Below are positions 52,581-61,012 of a stretch of DNA of 64,000 nt, piece after piece (position 1 is the stretch's first letter; every line of letters starts with the position of its first letter). The notes under the pieces were generated by a model. That model had not been told where the DNA came from, made no database searches, and saw only the letters and a list, made by a program, of their open reading frames with translations. The position numbers and the translations under genes are program-made. Source of the DNA: an uncultured Anaerolineae bacterium (GTDB taxonomy: Bacteria > Chloroflexota > Anaerolineae > Aggregatilineales > Phototrophicaceae); contig CAKQCB010000007.1 in the NCBI GenBank assembly GCA_934216615.1, positions 103,709 to 167,708 of the forward strand, given 5' to 3'.

Positions 52581-53822
52581 ATGAAGTTTTCACGTTCGTT
52601 GATCCTTGGTGCAGCAGCTTCTTTGTTGGTGATCCCAACAATCGCTTCCAGCGCCCAAGAAAGCGTAAATTTAGTGCTGTGGCATGCGAAACAAGATGCA
52701 GAAGGCGACGCCCTTCTTGCCATTATTGATGCATTCGAAGCAGCCAACCACGGAATCACCATTGAACAAGTCTACAACCCAAGTGACACCCTTCAAGACA
52801 GCTTTATCGCCGCCGCTGGTGCTGGCGAAGGTCCTGACATGGTCATCTGGGCAAACGACAGCGTTGGCCCATGGGCAAGCGCTGGTTTGTTGACTGACCT
52901 CAGCGGTTCTGTTGATGAAACATTACGCGCGAATGCTTCTGAAACAGGTTGGGGCTTGTTTGAATACAACGAAGGTCTGTGGGGTATTCCCTTCAGCGCT
53001 AAGACCCTCGCCTTCTTCTACAACCGTGCGTTGGTCCCCGAAGCTCCAGAAACATGGGCAGATGTCCTTGAAATTTCTGAAGAATTGGCTCAAGACGGCT
53101 TGACCGGTTTGGCCTTCCAAAACGGCTTCTTCCACAGTGCAGGCTTCCTGTACTCACTCGAAGGTGCTTTGATGGATGAAGACGGCAACGCCGCTTTCGC
53201 TCCCGGCACCGATGGCGCCGCCGCGATGGAAGCCTTCTTGCAATTCCACCAAGACACCTACAACCTCGGCCAAGACCCGGATTCTGGCGTTGTGGTTGAT
53301 GGTTCTTCCCCCAACCCGGGCTTCCAACAAGGCACCGTCGCCATGCTCTATGACGGTATTTGGAACCTCGCTCAATATGAAGGTGATCTCGGTGACGATC
53401 TCGGTGTGTCATTGATGCCCGCATTGGACAATGGAAATGTTCCTGCCTTGTTCGCTCAAGGTGAAGGTTTCTATGCCAACGCAACCGTCGCTGAAGACGA
53501 AGCCAAATTGGAAGCATTCCTCGCTTGGGCTAATTTCGTGACCGGCGTCGAAGGTCAAACCATTGCCGCGACCGAAGGTGGTTTATTGCCAGTCAACCCC
53601 GCAGTTGAATTGGAAAACCCGAACCTGCAAATCTTTGCTGAACAATTTGCTCTCGGTACCCCATTCCCCAACCGCGCTGAATTGTCTGCTTTCTGGGCAC
53701 CCATGGATGATGCAATCGCCGGTGTTGGTGCAGGTGGCGAAGCGCCTGCCGACGTCAGCGCTGAGGCATACGAATTGATCCAAGCAAGCATTGATGAAAT
53801 TCACGCATCGGCTGCTGAATAA
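52581..53822 (+). CDS. sugar ABC transporter substrate-binding protein
   Basis: A 413-residue family 1 extracellular solute-binding protein. The signal peptide is residues 1-25 (cut near SSA-Q), with no lipobox. Then LVLWHAKQDAEGDALLAIIDAFEA, VYNPSDTLQDSFIAAAGAGEGPDMVIWAND and VPALFAQGEGFYANATV, the two-lobe maltose-binding type. The sugar is unknown; the family covers maltodextrins, trehalose and others. It is the first gene of an operon with two permeases, separated from them by an intercistronic hairpin. The high codon regularity (many GCT, GAA) suggests strong expression. No lipid anchor means it would float free unless held otherwise. Confidence 0.92.
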   Translation: MKFSRSLILGAAASLLVIPTIASSAQESVNLVLWHAKQDAEGDALLAIIDAFEAANHGITIEQVYNPSDTLQDSFIAAAGAGEGPDMVIWANDSVGPWASAGLLTDLSGSVDETLRANASETGWGLFEYNEGLWGIPFSAKTLAFFYNRALVPEAPETWADVLEISEELAQDGLTGLAFQNGFFHSAGFLYSLEGALMDEDGNAAFAPGTDGAAAMEAFLQFHQDTYNLGQDPDSGVVVDGSSPNPGFQQGTVAMLYDGIWNLAQYEGDLGDDLGVSLMPALDNGNVPALFAQGEGFYANATVAEDEAKLEAFLAWANFVTGVEGQTIAATEGGLLPVNPAVELENPNLQIFAEQFALGTPFPNRAELSAFWAPMDDAIAGVGAGGEAPADVSAEAYELIQASIDEIHASAAE

Positions 53823-53871
53823 CGCTATCGCTGAAGGTGATCACACCTTTTAGTATCAGTCTATAACCTTC

Positions 53872-53903
53872 AGGGGCAAGGCTTTTTACTCAACCTTGCC
53901 CCT
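53872..53903 (+). promoter_or_regulatory. intercistronic hairpin in the importer operon
   Basis: AGGGGCAAGG (53872-53881) and CCTTGCCCCT (53894-53903) make a perfect 10-bp stem with a 12-base loop, 50 bases after the binding-protein stop and 30 before the permease start. No T-run follows. Such hairpins between malE- and malF-type genes stabilise the upstream message, giving more binding protein than permease. A weak terminator is the alternative. Confidence 0.65.
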
Positions 53904-53932
53904 GTCCTTTACCCTCTAAAGGATGTAACCGC

Positions 53933-55195
53933 ATGGCTTCTATAGAGAACACGTCTTACCACACTAAAGAACCTAGCATGTGGGAGAGTTTCAAAAAAGG
54001 CGTTCGCGCCAGCGGGGTGCCTTGGCTGTTTATTGCGCCATCTGTCATCGTGATGCTGCTCATTACCTTCACCCCTCAGCTTTACCAAATTGTGATCTCA
54101 TTCTTTAATTTCCAAGCAGAAAATTTAGGGGGCCGCCCTGCAGATTTTGTCGGCCTCGATAATTTTCGGCGTGTTCTCACCGATCAATTAAACATCCCGA
54201 ATTACAGTTTTTTTCCTCTGCTTGGCTTCAATATTATTTGGACATTGGTCAACGTCCTCTTTCACGCAGGGATCGGGCTTACAATCGCCCTCGTCCTGAA
54301 TGCCAAAAACGTCATCGGCCGTCGGTTTTACCGTGTTATCTTTGTGCTTCCATGGGCGCTTCCCGGCTACATCACAGCCCTTATTTGGAATAACCTGTGG
54401 CAACAAAATGACGGCGGTATCAACTTACTGCTTCGGTCGCTGAATGATCGTTTAGGCACAAACTTCCCAGAAAACACAGGCTGGCTCACGAATATTCTTG
54501 ACCGCCCTATCGACTTACGCGACATTGTCCCGTATGCCATCGTCATTGGGTGTGGCTTGGTGGGTTTCTGGCTGATTCGCAGAACACAACGTTTGGGCTT
54601 GGTCGATAAAACGACAGGCAAGCTCAACACCGACCGCACCGTTTGGAGTGTGGGAAGCATTATCATCCTCATCTTGTGTGCGGCTGTCACTCTCTATGAC
54701 ATCCTCGCTTTACAAGGTGCAGGAAGCACCCCGGTCATTAAGCTATTCGACCGCATCAGCGCTCCTGTACTGGCTTTCTATGCTGTCTTGATCGCCAATA
54801 TCTGGCTCGGATGGCCGTTCATGATGGTCGTCGCAACGGGCGCGCTCCAAAGCATCCCGGGCGACCTTTACGAAGCGGCTGATGTCGATGGCGCATCTAA
54901 GTGGACGCAGTTCACACAAATCACCCTTCCCTTGTTACGTCCGGCGATGGTTCCCGCCATCATGTTAGGCACCATTTGGACCTTCAACCAATTTAACGTC
55001 ATCTTCTTCATCACGGGCGGTGGCCCACGCGGTCAAACTGACTTATTGGTGACGCAATCGTATAAAATCATTCAACAAGAACAACAGTATGGGGCGGCGG
55101 CAGCGTTTAGCATCATCGTCTTCTTCATCCTGTTCGTCATTACCTTGATTAATAACCGTATCACACGTGCCACCAGCGCGTTTGACGAAGCGTAA
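53933..55195 (+). CDS. sugar ABC transporter permease, MalF type, with inserted segment
   Basis: A 420-residue inner-membrane permease. The N-terminal part has SGVPWLFIAPSVIVMLLITFTPQLYQIVISFFNF, then a periplasmic loop and further helices. The ABC-interacting loop is EAADVDGASKWTQFTQITLPLLRPA, the EAA motif. Between the third and fourth core helices, about 80 residues with two extra helices (54520-54780, DIVPYAIVIGCGLVGFWLIR and SVGSIIILILCAAVTLYDI) are inserted relative to usual 300-residue MalF. It partners with the following permease, which has a similar insertion. No cognate ATPase gene is in the window. Confidence 0.88.
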   Translation: MASIENTSYHTKEPSMWESFKKGVRASGVPWLFIAPSVIVMLLITFTPQLYQIVISFFNFQAENLGGRPADFVGLDNFRRVLTDQLNIPNYSFFPLLGFNIIWTLVNVLFHAGIGLTIALVLNAKNVIGRRFYRVIFVLPWALPGYITALIWNNLWQQNDGGINLLLRSLNDRLGTNFPENTGWLTNILDRPIDLRDIVPYAIVIGCGLVGFWLIRRTQRLGLVDKTTGKLNTDRTVWSVGSIIILILCAAVTLYDILALQGAGSTPVIKLFDRISAPVLAFYAVLIANIWLGWPFMMVVATGALQSIPGDLYEAADVDGASKWTQFTQITLPLLRPAMVPAIMLGTIWTFNQFNVIFFITGGGPRGQTDLLVTQSYKIIQQEQQYGAAAAFSIIVFFILFVITLINNRITRATSAFDEA

Positions 55196-55206
55196 AGGCT
55201 GAGACT

Positions 55207-57120
55207 ATGTCCGTTCAACCTACAATCCAGCCCCAAATTCGACAAGCAACTTCCTCAAAACCATCACCTTTTTCGGCGCATCGGTTACGCGGAATCGCGA
55301 AACAAATTCTGATTCAAATCTTTTTGTTGGGTGTGACTGCAATCGTGTTATTCCCCATCTTGTGGATTTTCTCTATGGCAGTAGATCCACGTGGGGTCAC
55401 CCGCCCAACCGACCTGAATCTGCTTCCGCCCAATGCCAACTTTGACGCCTTTTATCGCCTGCTCAGCGAACCTTTCAGCAACGTGTTGCCTCTCTACTTT
55501 GGCGACCTGTTGATGAACAGTTTGTTCATCGCATTAGGGACATCGCTCTTTACGGTGGTCTTAGGCTCATCAGCGGCGTATGCGTTCTCTCGTTTCCGTT
55601 TTATTGGACGGCAGGCGGGGATGTTGGCCTTCATCGTCTTGCTTTTGCTCCCTGCGACGGGTGTTGTGATTCCGCTGTACATCCTATTCAACGCGGTCAA
55701 AGTGCCCGCGTGGATCACGGCGGCCGTCCCTGGGTTTTTCAACGGCTTCATTGTCGGCATCTTGATCCTGCTCACCTTCATAGGCATTAAGCGCCTCGCC
55801 AAACGCAACCCAGACCGCATCTTCAACCCCACGCCAGCGCTCATCGCCTTCGGCACAGGAATCTTTGTTTTTGCTATTTTAGCGCTCACATGGGCGGTGC
55901 TGTTCCAAAGAAGTGACTTACACGCTACCGTTTTTGAAGACCCACTGCGCGAAATCCGTTCTGAATACCAAGTCGCTCAAAATGATTACAATCGCTTGGT
56001 GCAAAGTGTCGCCCAGCGTGATTTGACCGCGACCCGTCGTGAAGAACGGGTAGCAGCGGCAGAAAATGCCCTCAACACGTTGATTAGCATCCGTGACAAC
56101 ACCGCAAACGCGACAACAGCCGAAGAAATCACCAATGCCATGCGCGACGAGATGGAATTCCGCTTGGAATTATTGGATGATCCTGAAGACGCAGAAGACG
56201 ACCTCGTGTTGTTCCCGTTGATGAACGCCCAAACAGCGTTAGAAAGTGGTGACATCGAAGGGTCAAAAGCGGCGATTGCTGAAGGCGTTACCATCTTAGA
56301 AACGGAACTTGCCGACATCCAAGCGGGTGCGTTGACTGCGCGTAACAACGCGGACGAAGCGGCGGCAAATCTTGTCACCGCAGAAGAAGCGCTGACGGCG
56401 GCGAATGAACGTGAAGACCAACAGGCCGCAGGCATCATCGACCAGCGCAATCAAGTATTGATCCAACTGATCCCGTACATGCTCATCTCGTTTGTAGGGG
56501 CTTTGGCGTTGGCGGGCGTGGTCTGGTTCATCGTCCGCGCGTTGAAAAATGTGATCGAGCCGTCCACGATGGTGAACATCCTCGCCTACGTGGTCGTTTT
56601 AGCCATCTCACTCGGCTTAGGCATCATCGCCACTCAAGGACGTTTAGGCTCGCGCGATCCCAACAGCTTACTCACATTACGCCAAACCTTATTCGGTCTG
56701 GCGATTGCGTTTGCTTCCGGCGCGCTCCCCTTCTCGATTTGGAATCTGAAGGGTTATTTCGACACGATTCCCAAAGAATTAGAAGAAGCCGCCCTCATTG
56801 ACGGCGCGAGCTTGATCGGCATGTTCATCCGCATCATGGTTCCGCTCTCGCTCCCTGCCTTCGCCATCGTGATCTTGTTCAGCTTCATGAATGGTTGGAC
56901 GGAATTCATCCTCTCGTGGATTTTCCTCACAGGTCAACAGCAGGATTACACGCTAGCGATGACGCTTGCAACCATGACTGGCGGTTCGAACAGCGCCCCG
57001 CCCGACATGCAGAAATTTGCGGCGCTTTCGATCCTCATCTCAATTCCGATCATGGTACTCTTCTTTGCATTCCAACGTTGGATTGTAGGCGGTCTAGCGA
57101 TTGGGGGCGTGAAGGGGTAG
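55207..57120 (+). CDS. sugar ABC transporter permease, MalG type, with large coiled-coil insertion
   Basis: A 637-residue permease; typical MalG is about 280. The usual MalG parts are at both ends: FPILWIFSMAVDPRG, LMNSLFIALGTSLFTVVLG and IPLYILFNAVKVPAW in the first third; LRQTLFGLAIAFASGALPFSIW and the EAA loop ELEEAALIDGASLIGMFIRI in the last third. Between them (about 55720-56690) is an insertion of about 320 residues with extra membrane helices flanking a long acidic coiled coil (about 55930-56450, many Ala, Glu and Arg). The reading frame is intact. The insertion could contact the binding protein or a regulator. Confidence 0.88.
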   Translation: MSVQPTIQPQIRQATSSKPSPFSAHRLRGIAKQILIQIFLLGVTAIVLFPILWIFSMAVDPRGVTRPTDLNLLPPNANFDAFYRLLSEPFSNVLPLYFGDLLMNSLFIALGTSLFTVVLGSSAAYAFSRFRFIGRQAGMLAFIVLLLLPATGVVIPLYILFNAVKVPAWITAAVPGFFNGFIVGILILLTFIGIKRLAKRNPDRIFNPTPALIAFGTGIFVFAILALTWAVLFQRSDLHATVFEDPLREIRSEYQVAQNDYNRLVQSVAQRDLTATRREERVAAAENALNTLISIRDNTANATTAEEITNAMRDEMEFRLELLDDPEDAEDDLVLFPLMNAQTALESGDIEGSKAAIAEGVTILETELADIQAGALTARNNADEAAANLVTAEEALTAANEREDQQAAGIIDQRNQVLIQLIPYMLISFVGALALAGVVWFIVRALKNVIEPSTMVNILAYVVVLAISLGLGIIATQGRLGSRDPNSLLTLRQTLFGLAIAFASGALPFSIWNLKGYFDTIPKELEEAALIDGASLIGMFIRIMVPLSLPAFAIVILFSFMNGWTEFILSWIFLTGQQQDYTLAMTLATMTGGSNSAPPDMQKFAALSILISIPIMVLFFAFQRWIVGGLAIGGVKG

Positions 57121-57173
57121 AGTTAGATCATGCGCTTTTGATGTCAGCATGGTTCCATTTAAATCGTATTTTA

Positions 57174-57201
57174 GGGGCGCAGAAATGCGTCCCTTTATTT
57201 T
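57174..57201 (+). terminator. rho-independent terminator of sugar importer operon
   Basis: GGGGCGCA (57174-57181) pairs with TGCGTCCC (57186-57193) around GAAA, followed by TTTATTTT. Eight pairs including one G-T. It lies 53 bases past the MalG-type stop and separates the importer from the ABC exporter gene. Confidence 0.85.
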
Positions 57202-57244
57202 GTCCGTCAACGTGATGTGATGTGATTCTGAAAGAAGAAACTTC

Positions 57245-59077
57245 ATGATGGGAATGGGTCGGGGGCGGCGAAACACAGCGCCCAAAGAAGATGTTTATGT
57301 GCCGGATACCCCTTTTAATTATCGTCGCTTATTCGGTTACCTAAAACCCTACCGCAAACATTTTATATTTGCGCTGTTCGCCTTAATCGGCAGTTCGCTA
57401 CTCAGCTTAGTGTTTCCCGCTGTCATCCAGCAGGTGATCGATTCAGTCTTGGATGCGAACAATATTCAACTGCTAGACCAGATCACGCTCAGTTTGATCT
57501 TCGTCTTTTTACTGCGTTCTGTCACCTCATTCATCTCGACCTACTACATGAATTATATTGGTGAGCGCGTAGTCTTAGATTTACGCCTCCAAGTCTTTGA
57601 AAAGCTGCAACAGCTCTCGCTCGGTTATTTTGCCAAACGTCGCGTTGGCGAATTGGTGTCACGCTTAGCCAGCGATGTCACCGCGATACGGAGTATCCTC
57701 ACCAATAACATCAATACCCTGCTTCAACAATCGGTCATCATGGTAGGGTCGATCATCATCATGCTGGTGCTGAATGTGCGCCTGACGTTATTTATTTTGG
57801 CGCTGATTCCTGTCATCGTGATTTTATCGGTCGGGTTTGGCATCTTAATGCGTCGCACCAGCACTCAAATTCAGGACGAGATTGCAGGGGCAACCATCAT
57901 CGTAGATGAAGTTTTGCAAAACGTCCGCGAAGTCAAAACGTTCGTCCGTGAAGATTATGAGATCGGGCGCTATCGGAACGCGATCTATCGCGCTTTTGAC
58001 GCGGCGATGAAATTACTTCGCCTGCGTTCGGGCTTTGGCTCTCTCATCGCCTTTCTTGGGTTTGCCAGCCTCGCGCTCGTCCTGTGGTTCGGTGGCCGTG
58101 AAGTCATTGATGGACACCTGACAGGCGGGGAACTCATCGCCTTTTTGATCTACGGCTTGACGGTTGCCGGTAGTCTCGGCTCGATGGTCAGCTTATATAC
58201 GTCGCTTCAAGAAGCCATCGGCGCGAGTAAACGCACGTTTGAAATTCTGGATACTACGCCCGAAATCCTCGACAAGCCTCATGCCCAAACTTTAGATACA
58301 GCCAAAGGTCGTGTCACGTTTGACCATGTGGGCTTTGCTTATGAGGGTGATCACACTATTTTGCACGATATTCAGCTAGATATTGCGCCGGGTGAAATCA
58401 TCGCTTTTGTGGGGCCAAGTGGCGCAGGCAAGAGCACCTTGTTTAATCTCATCCCTCGTTTTTATGACCCCACAGAGGGAACCGTCAAAATTGATGACAT
58501 TGACCTGCGCAACGTGACTCAAAAGAGCCTGCGCGAAAACATCGGCATTGTGCCCCAAGAAACGCTGTTATTCGGCGGAACGGTACGCGAAAACATCCGC
58601 TACGGCAAACTAGAAGCAGACGATGAAGCAATTTTTGCGGCGGCGCGGGCGGCCAACGCCCATGACTTCATCACGGAATTGCCCCAAGGCTATGATACCG
58701 TCGTCGGGGAACGGGGCATCCGCTTAAGTGGTGGTCAGCGCCAGCGGATTGCGATTGCCCGCGCAGTGTTAAAGAACCCGCGTATTTTACTTTTGGATGA
58801 AGCGACATCCAGCTTAGACAGCGAGAGTGAGTACGAAGTCCAAGAGGCCCTGCAAAAACTGATGCGCGACCGCACGACGATCATCATTGCGCATCGGTTA
58901 AGCACGATTCGGATTGCGCATAGAATCGTCGTCGTCGAAAAAGGTCACCTGTTAGAAGTGGGTTCTCACGAAGAACTCATGGCGAAGGATGGACTGTACG
59001 CTAAAATGGTCGCGCTACAATTCAGAGATGATTTATTCACAGGCGCAGGGGACGCGGAGCAAAGTATAAACCCATGA
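57245..59077 (+). CDS. ABC exporter, fused membrane and ATPase domains (MsbA-like)
   Basis: A 610-residue half-transporter that dimerises. Six membrane helices (about 40-330) are followed by an ATPase domain (about 355-600): Walker A GPSGAGKST, Q-loop VPQETLLF, signature LSGGQRQR, Walker B RILLLDEAT and switch His in IIAHRLSTIR. It could export lipid or a peptide; nothing tells which. It is not the ATPase of the sugar importer, because it carries its own membrane domain and comes after the terminator. It overlaps the epimerase gene by 4 bases. Confidence 0.92.
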   Translation: MMGMGRGRRNTAPKEDVYVPDTPFNYRRLFGYLKPYRKHFIFALFALIGSSLLSLVFPAVIQQVIDSVLDANNIQLLDQITLSLIFVFLLRSVTSFISTYYMNYIGERVVLDLRLQVFEKLQQLSLGYFAKRRVGELVSRLASDVTAIRSILTNNINTLLQQSVIMVGSIIIMLVLNVRLTLFILALIPVIVILSVGFGILMRRTSTQIQDEIAGATIIVDEVLQNVREVKTFVREDYEIGRYRNAIYRAFDAAMKLLRLRSGFGSLIAFLGFASLALVLWFGGREVIDGHLTGGELIAFLIYGLTVAGSLGSMVSLYTSLQEAIGASKRTFEILDTTPEILDKPHAQTLDTAKGRVTFDHVGFAYEGDHTILHDIQLDIAPGEIIAFVGPSGAGKSTLFNLIPRFYDPTEGTVKIDDIDLRNVTQKSLRENIGIVPQETLLFGGTVRENIRYGKLEADDEAIFAAARAANAHDFITELPQGYDTVVGERGIRLSGGQRQRIAIARAVLKNPRILLLDEATSSLDSESEYEVQEALQKLMRDRTTIIIAHRLSTIRIAHRIVVVEKGHLLEVGSHEELMAKDGLYAKMVALQFRDDLFTGAGDAEQSINP

Positions 59078-60072
59078 CCGAAAACACATTCACGGGAAAG
59101 CGCGTCTTTGTCACGGGCGCGACGGGCTTTTTAGGGGGTGCACTCGCCAAGCGCTTGATCGGCGAAGGAGCAGAATTAAGCATCTTAGCGCGTTCGGTAG
59201 AAAAGGCCGCTCATTTAGCCGCGCAAGGCGTCAAAGTCACGATCGGCAAGCTCTCGGATGATACGGCGGTTGAAGAAGCGATGCGTGATTGTGAGATCGT
59301 CTTTCATGTGGCGGCGGCGACTACAGGCGCATTCGAAGCGCAGTGGATATCAAATGTAGAAGGCACGCGCACCGTGATGGATGCAGCGGCTGAACTGCGT
59401 CCGCAACGAGTCGTTCACGTCAGCACGATTAGCGTCTATGGCAATCATCACTTTGGCAATGTGAGCGAAGACCAAGCGCCAGGGATCGGCCTCAACCCCT
59501 ACTTACGCAGTAAATGGGCGGCGGAAAATGTGGTGCGTGACATCAGCACCGCGCATGATCTTGAATATGCCATCATCCGACCGGGCATGATCTACGGCGC
59601 AGGCTCGTCAATGTGGACGCGCACCCTTTTTCAGCTTGCCCGACGAAACCCGCTTCCTTTCTTTGGCGACGGCAGTGGACACGCCTACCCCATCCATGTG
59701 GATGATGTAGTCGATATGATGAGCGTGCTGGCACATCACCCCGAAGCCAAGAACGAAGCGTTTAACTGCACGCCCGACCCTTCCCCAACATGGAAAGAAT
59801 TTTTGCTCGAATACGCTCAGTATGTCGGACATCAAAATTGGCTCAGCCTGCCGATGCCCCTCGCCTACGGTGTGGCAGGTGCGACGATGGCATTTTCTAA
59901 TCGGAATAGTATTTGGCGTGACCTGCCAGACATGATCAACCTGATTCGTTACCCGATCACGTTCAAAATGGATAAAGCGCTGCATCTTCTCGACTGGTCG
60001 CCCAAAGTTGATCTGCACACGGGAATTGCGTCGTGTATCCCTTGGCTTCGCGCAGAGGGGTTACTGCGTTGA
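59074..60072 (+). CDS. NAD-dependent epimerase/dehydratase (extended SDR)
   Basis: A 332-residue short-chain dehydrogenase. The NAD-binding start is VFVTGATGFLGGALA; the catalytic pair is YLRSKWAAE (YxxxK) after HVSTISVYG. The family covers nucleotide-sugar epimerases, steroid-type dehydrogenases and dihydroflavonol reductases; substrate binding residues cannot be judged here. It overlaps the ABC exporter start-stop by 4 bases (ATGA) and the next gene by a TTGA, one operon. A lipid or sugar modifying role alongside an exporter is a guess. Confidence 0.88.
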   Translation: MTENTFTGKRVFVTGATGFLGGALAKRLIGEGAELSILARSVEKAAHLAAQGVKVTIGKLSDDTAVEEAMRDCEIVFHVAAATTGAFEAQWISNVEGTRTVMDAAAELRPQRVVHVSTISVYGNHHFGNVSEDQAPGIGLNPYLRSKWAAENVVRDISTAHDLEYAIIRPGMIYGAGSSMWTRTLFQLARRNPLPFFGDGSGHAYPIHVDDVVDMMSVLAHHPEAKNEAFNCTPDPSPTWKEFLLEYAQYVGHQNWLSLPMPLAYGVAGATMAFSNRNSIWRDLPDMINLIRYPITFKMDKALHLLDWSPKVDLHTGIASCIPWLRAEGLLR

Positions 60073-60908
60073 GTCCGTTCATCACTACTGTTGTCATCAT
60101 CCTCATCATCGGGGTCATCGTCTTTTTAGGGTGGTGGCTCATCATTGAAAGTGAAGGCGTATATTTAGGCCGTCGGGTGGTGATTTGGCTGTATGACCTG
60201 TTCGCCAAACGTTACGATCAGGTCAAGCAGTTCCATCCTGAATATGATCATCTATTTCTGTCTCAGCCGATCATGCAAAAGATCGCGCCGATCAAATCTC
60301 CACTGGTGTTAGACGTCGCTACTGGAACGGGAAGGCTTCCGCTCGCGCTGGTTCGCCATTCCCATTTTCAAGGGCGTGTATGGGGTGCCGATCTCAGTTT
60401 GCCGATGTTAGAGCAAGCGCTCGAAAAATTTGATACAAAAGATCATGTTGCATGGTTGAACATCCCCGCTGAAAAACTGCCCTTTCCCGACAACACATTT
60501 GATGTGGTGACGTGCCTCGAAGCGCTCGAATTTATGCGGAACGCCCCGCAAGTCTTAAACGAGATGGTGCGCGTCTTACGGCCCGGAGGTCTGCTTCTGG
60601 TGAGCAATCGCATCCATACCCGCTGGATGCCCGGCAAAACGTGGGCCGACGATGCGCTGGTGAATCATCTGCGCAAAGCAGGAATCGGCACGGTTGAGAT
60701 TGAATCGTGGCAGGTGGATTATGACCGCGTGTGGGGCGAAAAACGCGGGACATCCCTTCCCCAACTCGCTCGTCCGTTGTTAGAAGTTTTACAATGTCCC
60801 GTCTGTCATAACACGGATTGGGACACGAATCACGCGGAAAAGATTGTCTGTAACACGTGTCAAAAACGTTATGCGGTACACTCTGAAAGGATTTATCTGT
60901 TGGGCTGA
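60069..60908 (+). CDS. membrane-anchored SAM methyltransferase with C-terminal zinc ribbon
   Basis: A 279-residue class I methyltransferase. An N-terminal hydrophobic helix (about 1-28) precedes the SAM domain with LVLDVATGTGRLPLALV (motif I), WGADLSLPML and VTCLEALEFM, RPGGLLLVSN. The C-terminal 45 residues have CPVCHNTDWD...CNTC, four cysteines of a Trm112-like zinc ribbon fused in the chain. The TTG at 60069 has GAGGGG upstream and is chosen over the GTG at 60033, which would overlap the epimerase by 40 bases. Quinone or lipid methylation is possible. A hairpin CCGCAAGA/TCTTGCGG follows at 60914-60941. Confidence 0.82.
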   Translation: MSPFITTVVIILIIGVIVFLGWWLIIESEGVYLGRRVVIWLYDLFAKRYDQVKQFHPEYDHLFLSQPIMQKIAPIKSPLVLDVATGTGRLPLALVRHSHFQGRVWGADLSLPMLEQALEKFDTKDHVAWLNIPAEKLPFPDNTFDVVTCLEALEFMRNAPQVLNEMVRVLRPGGLLLVSNRIHTRWMPGKTWADDALVNHLRKAGIGTVEIESWQVDYDRVWGEKRGTSLPQLARPLLEVLQCPVCHNTDWDTNHAEKIVCNTCQKRYAVHSERIYLLG

Positions 60909-60935
60909 AGCCCCGCAAGAGGAGTGACCACATCT

Positions 60936-60964
60936 TGCGGTTGACAAAAATCCTCACTACAATG
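60936..60964 (+). promoter_or_regulatory. argS: argS promoter
   Basis: TTGCGG (60936-60941) and TACAAT (60959-60964) at 17-base spacing. The -35 box lies within the right arm of a 8-bp hairpin (60914-60921 with 60934-60941), which may terminate the upstream operon. AGGAG precedes the GTG start at 61013. Confidence 0.5.
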
Positions 60965-61012
60965 CCGTGATCTAAACTTGAAGCATTAAATCATCTGTTA
61001 GGAGTCCTGTTC

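Noticed and set aside
57245..59077. ATPase of the sugar importer
   Set aside because: The protein has its own six membrane helices and lies after a terminator; it is a separate exporter.
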